Positions 36,220-44,768 are shown, numbered from the stretch's first letter. The stretch is 64,000 bases of DNA from JAAFHZ01 sp964247085 (GCA_964247085.1 CAXTSX010000018.1:1-64000); one strand, 5' to 3'. Numbers and translations: made by a program. The notes: generated from the letters alone by a model not told the origin.

Positions 36220-36692
36220 CCCTCAGTTTGTGGCGTATTTCCAAACGGAAGTATGCCGGTGCTGCTTTTAGTGGAGAAGGTGCGCGGCGAGTAGGTGGCC
36301 GCTGGAATTCTCGCGGCCAGGGGATGGTTTACACTTCTGGGACTTTATCTCTAGCAGCCTTAGAAGTCTTTGTACATATGGAAATCGAAGACGCGGGAGC
36401 AATGCTGGCCTATATCCGAGTCGATATACCCGCCGCTGTGAATATCGAATATTTAGAAATAGCTCAATTACCCGCCAATTGGCGAAACATTCCAGCTCCT
36501 GCTGTTTTGGCGGAGATGGGCGATCGGTGGTTTCAAGCAGAGTCTACCGCAATTTTAGCAGTGCCTTCAGTAGTGATTCCGATCGAATACAACTATTTGG
36601 TAAACCCAGCACATTCAGACTTTGCTAAGTTGAGTTTAGAGCCACCCCAAGCAGTTGAGGTCGATCCCAGGCTGTGGAAAAATAGTTATTAA
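36216..36692 (+). CDS. RES-domain toxin
   Basis: A 158-residue RES protein: LWRISKRKY, GARRVGGRWNSRGQGMVY with the conserved Arg, SLAALEVFVHME with the catalytic Glu, and a conserved Ser in QAESTAILAVPSVVIP. RES toxins (MbcT, and related NAD-consuming toxins) degrade or phosphorolyse NAD+. The start is a TTG overlapping the antitoxin stop; a second TTG 12 bases on is also possible. Overlap and neighbour make a standard TA pair. Confidence 0.88.
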   Translation: MTLSLWRISKRKYAGAAFSGEGARRVGGRWNSRGQGMVYTSGTLSLAALEVFVHMEIEDAGAMLAYIRVDIPAAVNIEYLEIAQLPANWRNIPAPAVLAEMGDRWFQAESTAILAVPSVVIPIEYNYLVNPAHSDFAKLSLEPPQAVEVDPRLWKNSY

Positions 36693-36693
36693 G

Positions 36694-37140
36694 TTACGAC
36701 TTGCGCTGCTGAGCGGCTTTTTTACGGCGAATTTTGGTAGCGATCGCCGCGTGATCGATCGGAAAACCCGCCACCGGAATTTCTTGAAACTCCCGATCGG
36801 CTTCTAATTTTTGCAGCTCAGTATAATCCACCCAATGAATGCAGTTCACCGGACAAGTATCGATCGCCTCTTGCACTAAATCTGCACTGTCGCCATCCTG
36901 ACGCACCACCCGCGACCGTCCATAATCTGGCTCAATATAAAAAGTATTCCGCGCCACATGAGCGCAGTGCTTGCAACCAATACAGGTTAATTCATCAACA
37001 TACACGCCAGTTTGACGCTGAATTCCACCGAGTTCTGGTTCCAAACCGGTGCGCTCTTCGCCATCATCGCGCAGCCAGCCACCCAGCTCTGGCGCGAGGC
37101 CAGCAGCTGAGAGTATTTCCACTGACTGTTCACCAGACAT
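36694..37140 (-). CDS. 4Fe-4S ferredoxin-like protein of the Ycf35 operon
   Basis: A 148-residue protein with cluster ligands C-x2-C-x2-C in CIGCKHCAHV and the fourth Cys group CPVNCIHW. It is longer than simple ferredoxins, with an acidic N-terminus (residues 1-45) and basic C-terminus (IRRKKAAQQRKS). The ATG directly follows the stop of ycf35, so translation is coupled. Its electron partner is unknown. Confidence 0.82.
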   Translation of the reverse strand: MSGEQSVEILSAAGLAPELGGWLRDDGEERTGLEPELGGIQRQTGVYVDELTCIGCKHCAHVARNTFYIEPDYGRSRVVRQDGDSADLVQEAIDTCPVNCIHWVDYTELQKLEADREFQEIPVAGFPIDHAAIATKIRRKKAAQQRKS

Positions 37141-37527
37141 CTAAGCCACCCAGCGTTGAACAACCAATCTAACCGAACCATCTTGCTGATTATGTTCCTC
37201 AGCGACTTGAAAACCTTGCTTGGCAGCAGTTTCTTTGACAGCGTGGTAAGCATAACGCTGCGTAATTTTGCTCAAGAATCTATCTACCGACCAATTTTGC
37301 TGCCAGAACTGTAAATCAGCAATTAGTTCATACTCCTGACCGTTGTGGCTAAAGCCCAAATCGTAGCCATTTTCTTGCTGGATCACGACATCCGCCGTTA
37401 AGTGCTGACCTTGGTAACCGCGCACTGCTTGGGGGCCACTTTTCCACTCAATGCCCAAATCACTAAGGGCGGCAGACAAGAATTCTACCTTGCGAATCTG
37501 AGTTTTGATGTTGCTGAAGTGAGACAT
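37141..37527 (-). CDS. ycf35: DUF1257 protein, Ycf35 homologue
   Basis: A 128-residue DUF1257 protein (SHFSNIKTQIRKVEFLSAAL, LGFSHNGQEYELIADLQFW). It is encoded by plastid ycf35 in red and other algae and is conserved across cyanobacteria; the function is unknown. It lies in the operon DUF2997-ycf35-ferredoxin. Confidence 0.9.
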   Translation of the reverse strand: MSHFSNIKTQIRKVEFLSAALSDLGIEWKSGPQAVRGYQGQHLTADVVIQQENGYDLGFSHNGQEYELIADLQFWQQNWSVDRFLSKITQRYAYHAVKETAAKQGFQVAEEHNQQDGSVRLVVQRWVA

Positions 37528-37570
37528 AGGTTGTATTTGGTTGTGATAAAAAAATTATTAATAATCGCGA

Positions 37571-37777
37571 CTACCAAGCAGCCAGATTGCTGTTGTTGGT
37601 GGTCACCAATACTTCTGGAGTAAAGAACTCCTCCGTCGGACTATGGGATACCACTCTCCCGATCGCTTCTTCGATTTCTGCTGTCACCTTGGTGCAAGAG
37701 CTACCCACAATACCTGTGACCTTTTCTTGCACTCGACCATCGGGATGGATAATAAATTCCAATGTTTCCATGCTCAT
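37571..37777 (-). CDS. DUF2997 protein
   Basis: A 68-residue protein with the DUF2997 pattern METLEFIIHPDGRVQEKV, GSSCTKVTAEIEEAIG and a partly disordered tail. It is the first gene of the ycf35 operon, 43 bases upstream of it. Two further ATGs are close (start at 37777 or 37771). Confidence 0.85.
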   Translation of the reverse strand: MSMETLEFIIHPDGRVQEKVTGIVGSSCTKVTAEIEEAIGRVVSHSPTEEFFTPEVLVTTNNSNLAAW

Positions 37778-38061
37778 AAGCAGTCGTTTTTGGTGTTACG
37801 TGGTCCAACAGCTCTCGGAGAGACAGCTCTAGCCCCAGATTTCTTGTAGCCTAACAAAAACTCTTAATAAAGCTGAGCAATCAATATCTGTTTAAGTAAG
37901 TTTCGCTTAAGTTCACAGCTACGTCAAGAAAAAAATTAAGTTTTGCTAAGAGTAGATGAGAGTAAGTTCTAAAGCTGATGCTGATTCACTTGTGGGTGTT
38001 CGATCGATCCAGAATCTCGTAAAATCTTAAGGATCTGCTTATATTTCAGGCTCACCGGCTC

Positions 38062-38265
38062 ATGATTGAACTGCAAGTTAATGGGGAATCCCAAACCTAT
38101 CCGATCGGCACCAGCTTGCCAGATCTGCTCACTCAAATCGGCCTGAACCCTCGCCTAGTGGCGGTTGAATACAATGGAGAGATCCTGCCACGTCAATTTT
38201 GGGATACGACCATGGTGCAAGCTGGCGATCGACTAGAAATTGTCACCATCATAGGTGGGGGCTAG
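38062..38265 (+). CDS. thiS: Sulfur carrier protein ThiS
   Basis: A 67-residue ubiquitin-fold protein that carries sulfur as a C-terminal thiocarboxylate for thiazole synthesis. The C-terminal Gly-Gly is in VTIIGGG, and the sequence LPDLLTQIGLNPRLVAVEYN is typical. The stop codon ends the tail at GGG. It is not next to thiG here; thiL at 47.8-48.8 kb acts later in the same pathway. Confidence 0.9.
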   Translation: MIELQVNGESQTYPIGTSLPDLLTQIGLNPRLVAVEYNGEILPRQFWDTTMVQAGDRLEIVTIIGGG

Positions 38266-38378
38266 TTTTAATGGAAACAATCGGTAATTTCGCCATCGGC
38301 TGTCCGTCGAATATGAGAAAACCGAGCTAAATTAAAGGGATAGAACATATCGATATCAAAAGCTGGAGCGAGTAAAGT

Positions 38379-39365
38379 ATGGTTCCGATGTTTAAAAGAA
38401 TGGCAGCCATGATCAAACCATTGATTAAACCCTTACTAGCTGCTGGCCTAGTTTTTACCTTAGTTTTTGGACAAGCTCACGATGCTTTGGCAGCGCGCAG
38501 CGGTGGCCGGATGGGTGGTGGCTCTTTCCGGGGACCCAGCCGCTCCTATGGGGCACCGATGCGGAGTAATGGTGGTGGCGGTTATGCCCCGGGTGGTGGC
38601 TTTGGATTCTTTCCTAGCTTCATGCCCTTTTATGGCTTTGGTTTAGGCGGCGGCGGTCTGTTTTCGCTGTTGATCACGATCGCGATCGCTAGCTATCTGT
38701 TTCAAGCCTTTCGCAATACCTTTGGGTCTGATAGTTTAGAAGGTAATGGAGATGCCAATCCCACCATATCGATCGCTAAGGTGCAGGTTGGTTTAATGGC
38801 TCAAGCTCGGAGTTTGCAGTTAGAACTCGATCGGATTGCCTTTAATGCTGATACCAATACTGACAAAGGCCGTGCCCACGTTTTACAAGAAGTGAGTTTG
38901 GCTTTGTTACGGCATCCGGAGTATTGGGCTTATGGTGCCGCTCAAACCGATCGGCCAAAGTTGAATACCGCCGAAGGTGTGTTTAATCGGCTGGCTTTAG
39001 CGGAGCGCAGTAAATTCACAGAAGAGACTTTGTCAAACCTGAATGGTCAGATGAAGAAACCTTTGTTGGCTAGTAGTGCTGGTGACAAGCTAACTGTTCC
39101 TCAGACGGCTGGTGAGTTGCTGGAAATGAATGAGTCTGCTAACTCTGAATATATTGTGGTGACGTTGTTGGTTGGGACTCAGGCTAAGCTGCAGTTTCCT
39201 AAAATCAATAATGATGAAGACATGAAGCAGGTGTTGCGCCAAATTGGTAGTTTGTCTGCTGATAATTTGTTAGCGATCGAGGTGATTTGGGCACCTCAGG
39301 CTGATGATGATAATTTGAGTGCCGATGACATTATGGCTAATTACCCAGATATGAGATTAGTGTAG
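38379..39365 (+). CDS. DUF1517 membrane-associated protein
   Basis: A 328-residue DUF1517 protein. After a hydrophobic segment and signal-like ALAARS at residues 38-42 comes a Gly/Ser/Arg-rich stretch (RMGGGSFRGPSRSYGAP), then a membrane segment near 88-110 (GGLFSLLITIAIASYLFQAF), then a soluble domain (about 125-328) with VQVGLMAQARSLQLELDRI and IAEVI-type tail. Homologues are usually thylakoid or plastid proteins of unknown function. A terminator follows. Confidence 0.87.
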   Translation: MVPMFKRMAAMIKPLIKPLLAAGLVFTLVFGQAHDALAARSGGRMGGGSFRGPSRSYGAPMRSNGGGGYAPGGGFGFFPSFMPFYGFGLGGGGLFSLLITIAIASYLFQAFRNTFGSDSLEGNGDANPTISIAKVQVGLMAQARSLQLELDRIAFNADTNTDKGRAHVLQEVSLALLRHPEYWAYGAAQTDRPKLNTAEGVFNRLALAERSKFTEETLSNLNGQMKKPLLASSAGDKLTVPQTAGELLEMNESANSEYIVVTLLVGTQAKLQFPKINNDEDMKQVLRQIGSLSADNLLAIEVIWAPQADDDNLSADDIMANYPDMRLV

Positions 39366-39390
39366 TCGGTTCATAATTTCAATAATATGG

Positions 39391-39416
39391 GGAGGGCACA
39401 TTGCTCTCCTTTTTTT
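39391..39416 (+). terminator. Terminator of the DUF1517 gene
   Basis: GGAGGGCA pairs with TGCTCTCC (one G-U), short loop, then T7, 26 bases beyond the stop codon. Confidence 0.85.
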
Positions 39417-39448
39417 GTTTTTGGGTCGTAATTTCTTGGACTCTTGAA

Positions 39449-39613
39449 TTATTTAGTGCGGTTATTGATCTTTATGGTAAATATTATCAGATATTGAAAA
39501 TGTACCGTTGCGATGGCGAAATCGAATGCCTGACGAGATTTACTATGAGCAGATAGCGCAGCACTGACGATGACATTGGCGTCCAGTACAAAGCGTTGTT
39601 CACTGCTATTCAT
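39449..39613 (-). pseudogene. Truncated VapC-like PIN toxin
   Basis: ATG at 39613 overlaps the antitoxin stop by 8 bases, as in intact VapBC pairs. It reads MNSSEQRFVLDANVIVSAAL and then SAHSKSRQAFDFA, the first beta strand and helix of a PIN domain with its first catalytic Asp. After about 36 residues it runs into unrelated sequence and stops at codon 55. About 100 residues with the other acidic residues are missing, so the toxin should be inactive. Confidence 0.7.
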
Positions 39614-39845
39614 TCAAAATAGACTCTAAGATCTCGGGGGTTAATCCATTTGCTGTAGCTTCATCACTAATACTGTCCATCGTTTGCTTGAGGAGATCGA
39701 TGGATTCTTGTTTGCTAACTGTAGAAGCTCTGAGCATTAAACCAATTCGATTCGTGATTTTCTGACGTTCGGAATCTGTTGCTCTTCGATAAGCTGCCGC
39801 AACAGTTGAGGGGACTTCGATCGCAATTTTTTCTATCGCAGCCAT
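39606..39845 (-). CDS. VapB-like antitoxin
   Basis: A 79-residue antitoxin-like protein. The N-terminus EKIAIEVPSTVAAAYRRA has the ribbon-helix-helix/AbrB-like repressor style, followed by a helical toxin-binding region (SIDLLKQTMDSISDEATANG, LTPEILESILNE). Its toxin partner downstream is truncated, so this is an orphan antitoxin. Confidence 0.75.
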   Translation of the reverse strand: MAAIEKIAIEVPSTVAAAYRRATDSERQKITNRIGLMLRASTVSKQESIDLLKQTMDSISDEATANGLTPEILESILNE

Positions 39846-39975
39846 GATTTTGCATCTCTACTATAAGTGGATATTTATTGATAACATACGAATCAATTCT
39901 AGCTTCTTTACTTATAAAGTTTGCGACGTTGGACGCTGTAATCATTTTATCTGGATTGAGTTTAGATGATGGAAA

Positions 39976-41130
39976 TTAACCCAATCTCGATCGATAGTCT
40001 TGATAATCAAATTCTCGCCATAACTTGAAATTACCATCCTTATCAATCCGTCCGATCGAAGGATGCACCACACCATTAAACATCGAAGTCTTCACCATCG
40101 TATAGTGCATCATATCTTCAAAAATTAGCCGATCGCCCACCGTTAATTCTCGATCGAAAGCATAATCTCCCAAGAAATCCCCAGCTAGACAACTAGAGCC
40201 ACCCATCCGATAAATATTGTCTCCCGGCTGTGGTTCATGAGCACCACGAATTACGGGCTTATAAGGCATTTCCAAACAGTCCGGCATATGCGCCGTGAAG
40301 GACACATCCAACATCACATTGATCAGATCATCCGTGGGAATTAGATCTAATACTTTGCCCATCAAAAAGCCGGTTTCCCAGGCGATCGCTGAACCCGGCT
40401 CCATAATTAGTTGAATATGAGGATGACGATCATGAAAAGCATTGAGTAGATTGATCGCGTGATCAACATCGTAATCTTGGCGCGTCATCAAATGGCCACC
40501 GCCAAAATTTAGCCACTTCAATTGCGGTAAAAATTTGCCAAACAATAATTCGATATTGGCGATGGTTTTTTCCAAGGCCACTGCATCGCTCTCACACAAA
40601 TTGTGAGACAAAAATCCATCAATACCCGCTGGCAAAGTATCACCCAGCTGTTTAGCTGTCACTCCCAAGCGGCTACCGGGAGCGCAAGGGTTATACAGAT
40701 CAGTTTTGACTGGGGAATATTCCGGATTAATCCGCAACCCCACAGAAGGTTTGGGGGTGTGGGCGGTGACTTGCTGACTAAATTGTTGCCATTGGGTCAC
40801 CGAATTAAAGGTCATGTGGGAGGCATAAGTAAGAATTTCCGGCACGTCCTCCGATCGATAGGCGGTGGAATAAACATGCACCTCGGTGCCAAATTCCTCG
40901 GCAGCTAAACGAGCTTCCCATAGGGAACTAGCCGAAGCTCCTTGGAGGGTTTGGCGAATTTGAGGGAAACTATGGAAGAGCGAAAAGCCTTTGAGTGCCA
41001 GCATCACCTTAATAGGTGCTGCTTTTTGAACGCGATCAAAGATGGCCAGATTGCGATCGAGCAGTTGTTCTTCTAGTACGAAACAAGGTGATGGAATGGT
41101 TGCTAGAACTTCGTTGTGATTTGGGGACAT
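39976..41130 (-). CDS. nspC: Carboxynorspermidine decarboxylase
   Basis: A 384-residue PLP enzyme of alanine-racemase fold (type III). It decarboxylates carboxyspermidine/carboxynorspermidine to spermidine/norspermidine. The PLP lysine is K47 in VMLALKGFSLF; HNLCESD and the Gly-rich LNFGGGHLM contact PLP phosphate, and GSSCLAGDFLGDY carries the cysteine of the dimer active site. Its partner CASDH lies 2 kb away on the same strand, with two unrelated genes between. Confidence 0.93.
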   Translation of the reverse strand: MSPNHNEVLATIPSPCFVLEEQLLDRNLAIFDRVQKAAPIKVMLALKGFSLFHSFPQIRQTLQGASASSLWEARLAAEEFGTEVHVYSTAYRSEDVPEILTYASHMTFNSVTQWQQFSQQVTAHTPKPSVGLRINPEYSPVKTDLYNPCAPGSRLGVTAKQLGDTLPAGIDGFLSHNLCESDAVALEKTIANIELLFGKFLPQLKWLNFGGGHLMTRQDYDVDHAINLLNAFHDRHPHIQLIMEPGSAIAWETGFLMGKVLDLIPTDDLINVMLDVSFTAHMPDCLEMPYKPVIRGAHEPQPGDNIYRMGGSSCLAGDFLGDYAFDRELTVGDRLIFEDMMHYTMVKTSMFNGVVHPSIGRIDKDGNFKLWREFDYQDYRSRLG

Positions 41131-41140
41131 GTTTACTCAA

Positions 41141-41974
41141 TTAAATTTGGTCGTTCTGGCCTAATCGCTTTTGATATAAAGCTATTTGGGCTTCCAGCTC
41201 TCGGTTTTTTTGGGCCTCGCGATCAGCACGTTGAGATTCTGCTTCGGCACGTTGAGATTCTGCTTCGGCACGTTGAGATTCTGCTTCAGCACGTTGGGAT
41301 TCTGCTTCGGCACGTTGTGCTTCTGTTTCGGCACGTTGTGCTTCTGCCTCAGTTTGCTGAATCTGCTGTTCTAGGGCAATATTTAATTCGGCTAAAGGCA
41401 ACAACTTTACGCCATCATCTAATCGATAAAAAGCAATAATTTTATCTTCGACAACCAGGCGGAGCTGTAATACTTCGCTGTGATTGTTAGTTATGGGTAT
41501 ATAGATTGGTTCTTCATCTCCATATAACCGATACCCCCGCAGCTTTTCGGGAATCCATTCGCCGCGCGGATCGAATTGCCAATATTCAGTCACTCCCAAG
41601 TTTTGATACAAATGCTTCTTTTCGACATCATCCCGATTACGAGTGCCAGGCGAAGTCATTTCAAATATGATTGATGGTACTTGTCCTTCTTCCCAAATTT
41701 TGTAATTATCTCGTCCGCCTGGTTCGACATTGAAGATCACCATTACATCGGGAGCCACCCGCAAGCGGGGAAATCCCTGAGCATAGTATAAAAATTGGTC
41801 GGCTAAGACTAACGCTTGTTGCCCTTTGAGGTGAGCAAGCAGCATTGCCAGGGTGGTCATGATGACATAGAGATGGTCGTAGGATTCAGCCAAAGGTTCT
41901 CCGTCGGAACTAGGGTAGAAGATCTCGGAATTAGGGGATTTGTTAGCGGTGGAGTCAAGAATTACGGCGGTCAT
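41141..41974 (-). CDS. Uma2-family protein with heptad-repeat coiled-coil tail
   Basis: A 277-residue protein: Uma2 (DUF820) nuclease-like core with LRVAPDVMVIFNVEPGGRD, PSIIFEMTSPGTR and LGVTEYWQFDPRGEW, then about 60 residues of AEAESQR heptads forming a coiled coil, ending QALYQKRLGQ-like. The tail is encoded by a 21-base tandem repeat (see 41226-41351). It sits between nspC and its pathway partner, 10 bases from nspC. Confidence 0.88.
   Translation of the reverse strand: MTAVILDSTANKSPNSEIFYPSSDGEPLAESYDHLYVIMTTLAMLLAHLKGQQALVLADQFLYYAQGFPRLRVAPDVMVIFNVEPGGRDNYKIWEEGQVPSIIFEMTSPGTRNRDDVEKKHLYQNLGVTEYWQFDPRGEWIPEKLRGYRLYGDEEPIYIPITNNHSEVLQLRLVVEDKIIAFYRLDDGVKLLPLAELNIALEQQIQQTEAEAQRAETEAQRAEAESQRAEAESQRAEAESQRAEAESQRADREAQKNRELEAQIALYQKRLGQNDQI
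41226..41351 (+). repeat. Six 21-base tandem repeats inside the Uma2 gene
   Basis: Units start at 41226, 41247, 41268, 41289, 41310 and 41331, each beginning GCACGTTG. The first three are nearly identical; the last two diverge to GCACGTTGTGCTTCTG. On the minus strand each encodes a 7-residue heptad (AEAESQR), so unit gain or loss keeps frame and coiled-coil register. Confidence 0.9.
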
Positions 41975-42023
41975 AAAATTCCTCTTCTGCTATCTGAATT
42001 TAATCTTAGCAAGTCCCTGGCTA

Positions 42024-42652
42024 CTACAACTTGGCACTTTCCATTAAGCTCATTAATTTGCGTTTGCGTCCGTGAGTTGCCATCAGCTGCGCCTGATATT
42101 TACGCCACTCAGATTGTTGACCAGCCTGGAGATAAGCTGTCCGCGCTTTAGTAAGCCAATTAACCGCTTGGGAATCCACACTCGTCTGACGTTGGGGGAG
42201 AGTTTTGGGCGTGGAGATTTGCTGAACAATTGGGGCAGAGATCTTGTGGACGAATCGATCTGATTCAATAAGCTTGGTGCTTTAGCTACTAGTTCTTCTA
42301 TCAGGGTTTGAGTTTGGATATGGTTTAATCGATCGAGCATTTCATGCAAAGACAGGCGTTGCTGAATGGTTGCGGGTTTGCGGATAGCTGTGAGAGCCAC
42401 GGCGACGATGTGCTTGCACCAACCTTAATCGTATGGGCAGGTGCATTGGGCTTCTGTTAGATGCTGATCATCAAATTGGATATTGACCTGGTAGGGTTCA
42501 ATATTATTGCCTTCGACTTCTCCACAGAGGCAATCGCCCCGCTGACAAATATCGATGACGGCTCCGATTAGGTAGTAGTCTTCACCGCGTTTGAATGATT
42601 TGTCGGTGGTGTTGTAGCGGAGGTCTGTTTCACTGAAATTCGTGATGTTCAT
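42024..42652 (-). pseudogene. SWIM zinc-finger protein gene with internal stop and frameshift
   Basis: From ATG 42652 (GGAG upstream) it reads MNITNFSETDLRYNTTDKSF and on to AQCTCPYD, then TAA at 42427-42425, then in the same frame GWCKHIVAVAL, so the stop falls exactly inside the C-x-C-x(n)-C-x-H SWIM motif. The frame continues to LVAKAPS and shifts by one base near 42273-42277; the other frame goes on LIESDRFVHKISAPIVQQ to a family-like end RKRKLMSLMESAKL and TAG at 42026-42024. Both lesions lie in conserved sequence. The repaired length is about 210 residues. SWIM proteins are usually accessory DNA- or recombinase-binding factors. Confidence 0.7.
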
Positions 42653-42775
42653 GCTGAAAGGCTCCGCCAAGGTTACAACTCACTAAATATTATATTTTAG
42701 ATGGAGTGGATGAAACTGGTCGTAATTAAGCTGCGTTATACTCTCGCTGTCTGAATCTTCAAGCTCTCAGAAATA

Positions 42776-43120
42776 TCAAACGAAAACTCCTGCCATTTCT
42801 CTAATTTGATGTGCCCAAATTTGAGCCAAATTTGAGATTTCGAGCCGACTGGGATCGTGTTTCCAAATTTCCAGCCAATTAAGATGCCATCGAGATAGTT
42901 GACGTTGAATCTGTGTCAGTTCAAAAGCACTATCTATGTCTAAATCGATCGCTATGAATTCGATAAACATCTTACTTTCTCGTATGATCTCCAATACAAC
43001 TTCTGCATCGACTCCATCCATCAAAGATTCAATTCTCAGAAAATTCTGTGCCAATCGTTCCATTCTGACAGACAATCGATCGCACCGAAATGCCATTTCT
43101 GCAACAGTCCAGTTATTCAT
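42776..43120 (-). CDS. Hypothetical helical protein
   Basis: A 114-residue protein from ATG 43120 (GGAG 4 bases upstream). The sequence is helical, Met/Glu/Leu-rich, with LSVRMERLAQNFLRIESLMD and LIFIEFIAID-like hydrophobic turns (MFIEFIAIDLDID). I recognise no family. A longer frame to 43228 would cross a strong hairpin at 43162-43198 and overlap the CASDH stop, so I prefer the internal start. Confidence 0.45.
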   Translation of the reverse strand: MNNWTVAEMAFRCDRLSVRMERLAQNFLRIESLMDGVDAEVVLEIIRESKMFIEFIAIDLDIDSAFELTQIQRQLSRWHLNWLEIWKHDPSRLEISNLAQIWAHQIREMAGVFV

Positions 43121-43161
43121 ATGTCTCCAAAGATATTGATTTATCAACATCTTCATTTCGG

Positions 43162-43198
43162 TCGCCAAAGGTGATAGCGTTGCTTGCACCTTTGGCGA
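43162..43198 (-). terminator. 12-bp stem-loop after the CASDH gene
   Basis: TCGCCAAAGGTG/CACCTTTGGCGA pair perfectly with a 13-base loop, 5 bases beyond the CASDH stop on the minus strand. No T tract follows. Confidence 0.5.
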
Positions 43199-43202
43199 TC
43201 GA

Positions 43203-44399
43203 TTAATTCTCGAAGGGCGATACGCCATCGATCACTTCATGCCAAGGCAACCCCATCGGACCCAATAACTTCATAAACGGATCTGGATCGCATTCTTCCA
43301 CATTAAAGACCCCTGGTTTTTTCCAAGTCCCATTTACCACCATGAGCGCCCCAATCACCGCTGGTACACCAGTTGTATAGGAAATACCTTGGGCATTCAC
43401 TTCCGCATAGGCCGCCGCATGTTGACAATTATTGTAGACATAATATTTCTTCTCTTTTCCATCCTTAATGCCAGTAATATGACAGCCGATCGATGTCTGC
43501 CCCGTGTAGTTGGTCGCCAAGGAAGATGGCTCTGGCAGCAAGGCTTTCAAGAACTGTAATGGAACGATTTGTTGGCCTTGGTATTCGATCGGATCAATCC
43601 GGGTCATGCCGATATTTTCCAAGACGCGCAGATGGGTAATGTAGTTTTCCGAAAAAGTCATCCAAAACCGCGCTCTTTTCAGCGTTGGAATATTTTTGAC
43701 CAAGGATTCTAGTTCTTCGTGATAGAGCAAATAAGACTCGCGATCGCCAATTTCGGGATAGGGAATGGGGCGATGAATGGAGAGGGCTGGAATTTCCACC
43801 CACTGGCCATTTTCAAAATAGCGACCAGGTTGGGTAATTTCGCGAATATTGATTTCGGGATTAAAGTTGGTAGCAAAGGCCTTGCCATGATTGCCATCAT
43901 TGCAATCGATAATATCTAGATAGTGAATTTCATCAAAATGGTGTTTGAGGGCGTAGGCACTAAACACTCCGGTCACACCGGGGTCGAAGCCACAGCCCAA
44001 AATAGCAGTTAGTCCAGCAGCTTGGAAGCGATCCTGATATTTCCACTGCCAACTATATTCAAACTTAGCTACATCTGGTGGCTCGTAGTTGGCGGTATCC
44101 AGATAATCCACGCCAGTTTCTAGACAGGCATCCATTAAAGCTAAATCTTGATAGGGGAGTGCCACATTAATCAAGATATCGGGACGAAACTCTTTAATCA
44201 GTTTGACTGTATTGGCTACTACATCAGCATCAAGGGCGGCGGTCTTAACTTTGGGTGAACCAATCTGAGCGGCTATGCGATCGCACTTATCCACGCTCCG
44301 ACTGGCCAGTAAAATATCAGTGAATTCGGCTTGGGATGCACATTTATGTGCCACCACATTCCCCACGCCACCGGCTCCCACAATCATTACCCGTGCCAT
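43203..44399 (-). CDS. Carboxynorspermidine dehydrogenase (saccharopine-dehydrogenase-like)
   Basis: A 398-residue enzyme of the LYS1/saccharopine-dehydrogenase fold. It condenses aspartate semialdehyde with putrescine or diaminopropane and reduces it with NADPH to carboxyspermidine or carboxynorspermidine, the substrate of NspC. The Rossmann motif is VMIVGAGGVGNVVAHKC; LLASRSVDKC and CGFDPGVTGVFSAYAL are family motifs. It has an extended -10 promoter on its own. Confidence 0.93.
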   Translation of the reverse strand: MARVMIVGAGGVGNVVAHKCASQAEFTDILLASRSVDKCDRIAAQIGSPKVKTAALDADVVANTVKLIKEFRPDILINVALPYQDLALMDACLETGVDYLDTANYEPPDVAKFEYSWQWKYQDRFQAAGLTAILGCGFDPGVTGVFSAYALKHHFDEIHYLDIIDCNDGNHGKAFATNFNPEINIREITQPGRYFENGQWVEIPALSIHRPIPYPEIGDRESYLLYHEELESLVKNIPTLKRARFWMTFSENYITHLRVLENIGMTRIDPIEYQGQQIVPLQFLKALLPEPSSLATNYTGQTSIGCHITGIKDGKEKKYYVYNNCQHAAAYAEVNAQGISYTTGVPAVIGALMVVNGTWKKPGVFNVEECDPDPFMKLLGPMGLPWHEVIDGVSPFEN

Positions 44400-44501
44400 A
44401 CTATCTCCCGGAATAAAGTGACTTTGTATATTGAACTTGCCCAGCCTTACTGGCTGATACCCACACGATCGACATTTTTGGTTAAGGCGATCGTTAGAGA
44501 T

Positions 44502-44510
44502 ATTATAGCA
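44502..44510 (-). promoter_or_regulatory. Extended -10 promoter for CASDH
   Basis: On the minus strand this reads TGCTATAAT, a full extended -10. A transcript would start about 10 bases downstream, leaving a leader of about 95 bases. The remaining gap 44400-44768 has nothing else I recognise. Confidence 0.6.
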
Positions 44511-44768
44511 GTCCCTAAAAGCATGAGATGATGAAAACTTTGTCTAGTAAGGCTTTCAGTCTTTCAGCATTGTTTAAAGTACTGGGACTGAAGATGAGGA
44601 TTTTGACTGATTTATTTAACTTTTCGGGTATTTTCATCAATAAAGAATTACATTTGAAAATCAAGAGCTTTTTACTCACAAATGTGCCCTAATGGAGATG
44701 CATCTAAATATCATGAATTTTCCAGCATTTTTATGGTAACAAAAGATACCAACTAAGGAGAAAATCAA

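Noticed and set aside
41226..41351. CRISPR-like array
   Set aside because: Units are adjacent 21-mers without spacers and encode heptads.
41116..41439. Plus-strand repeat-rich frames
   Set aside because: Shadow of the Uma2 coiled-coil repeats.
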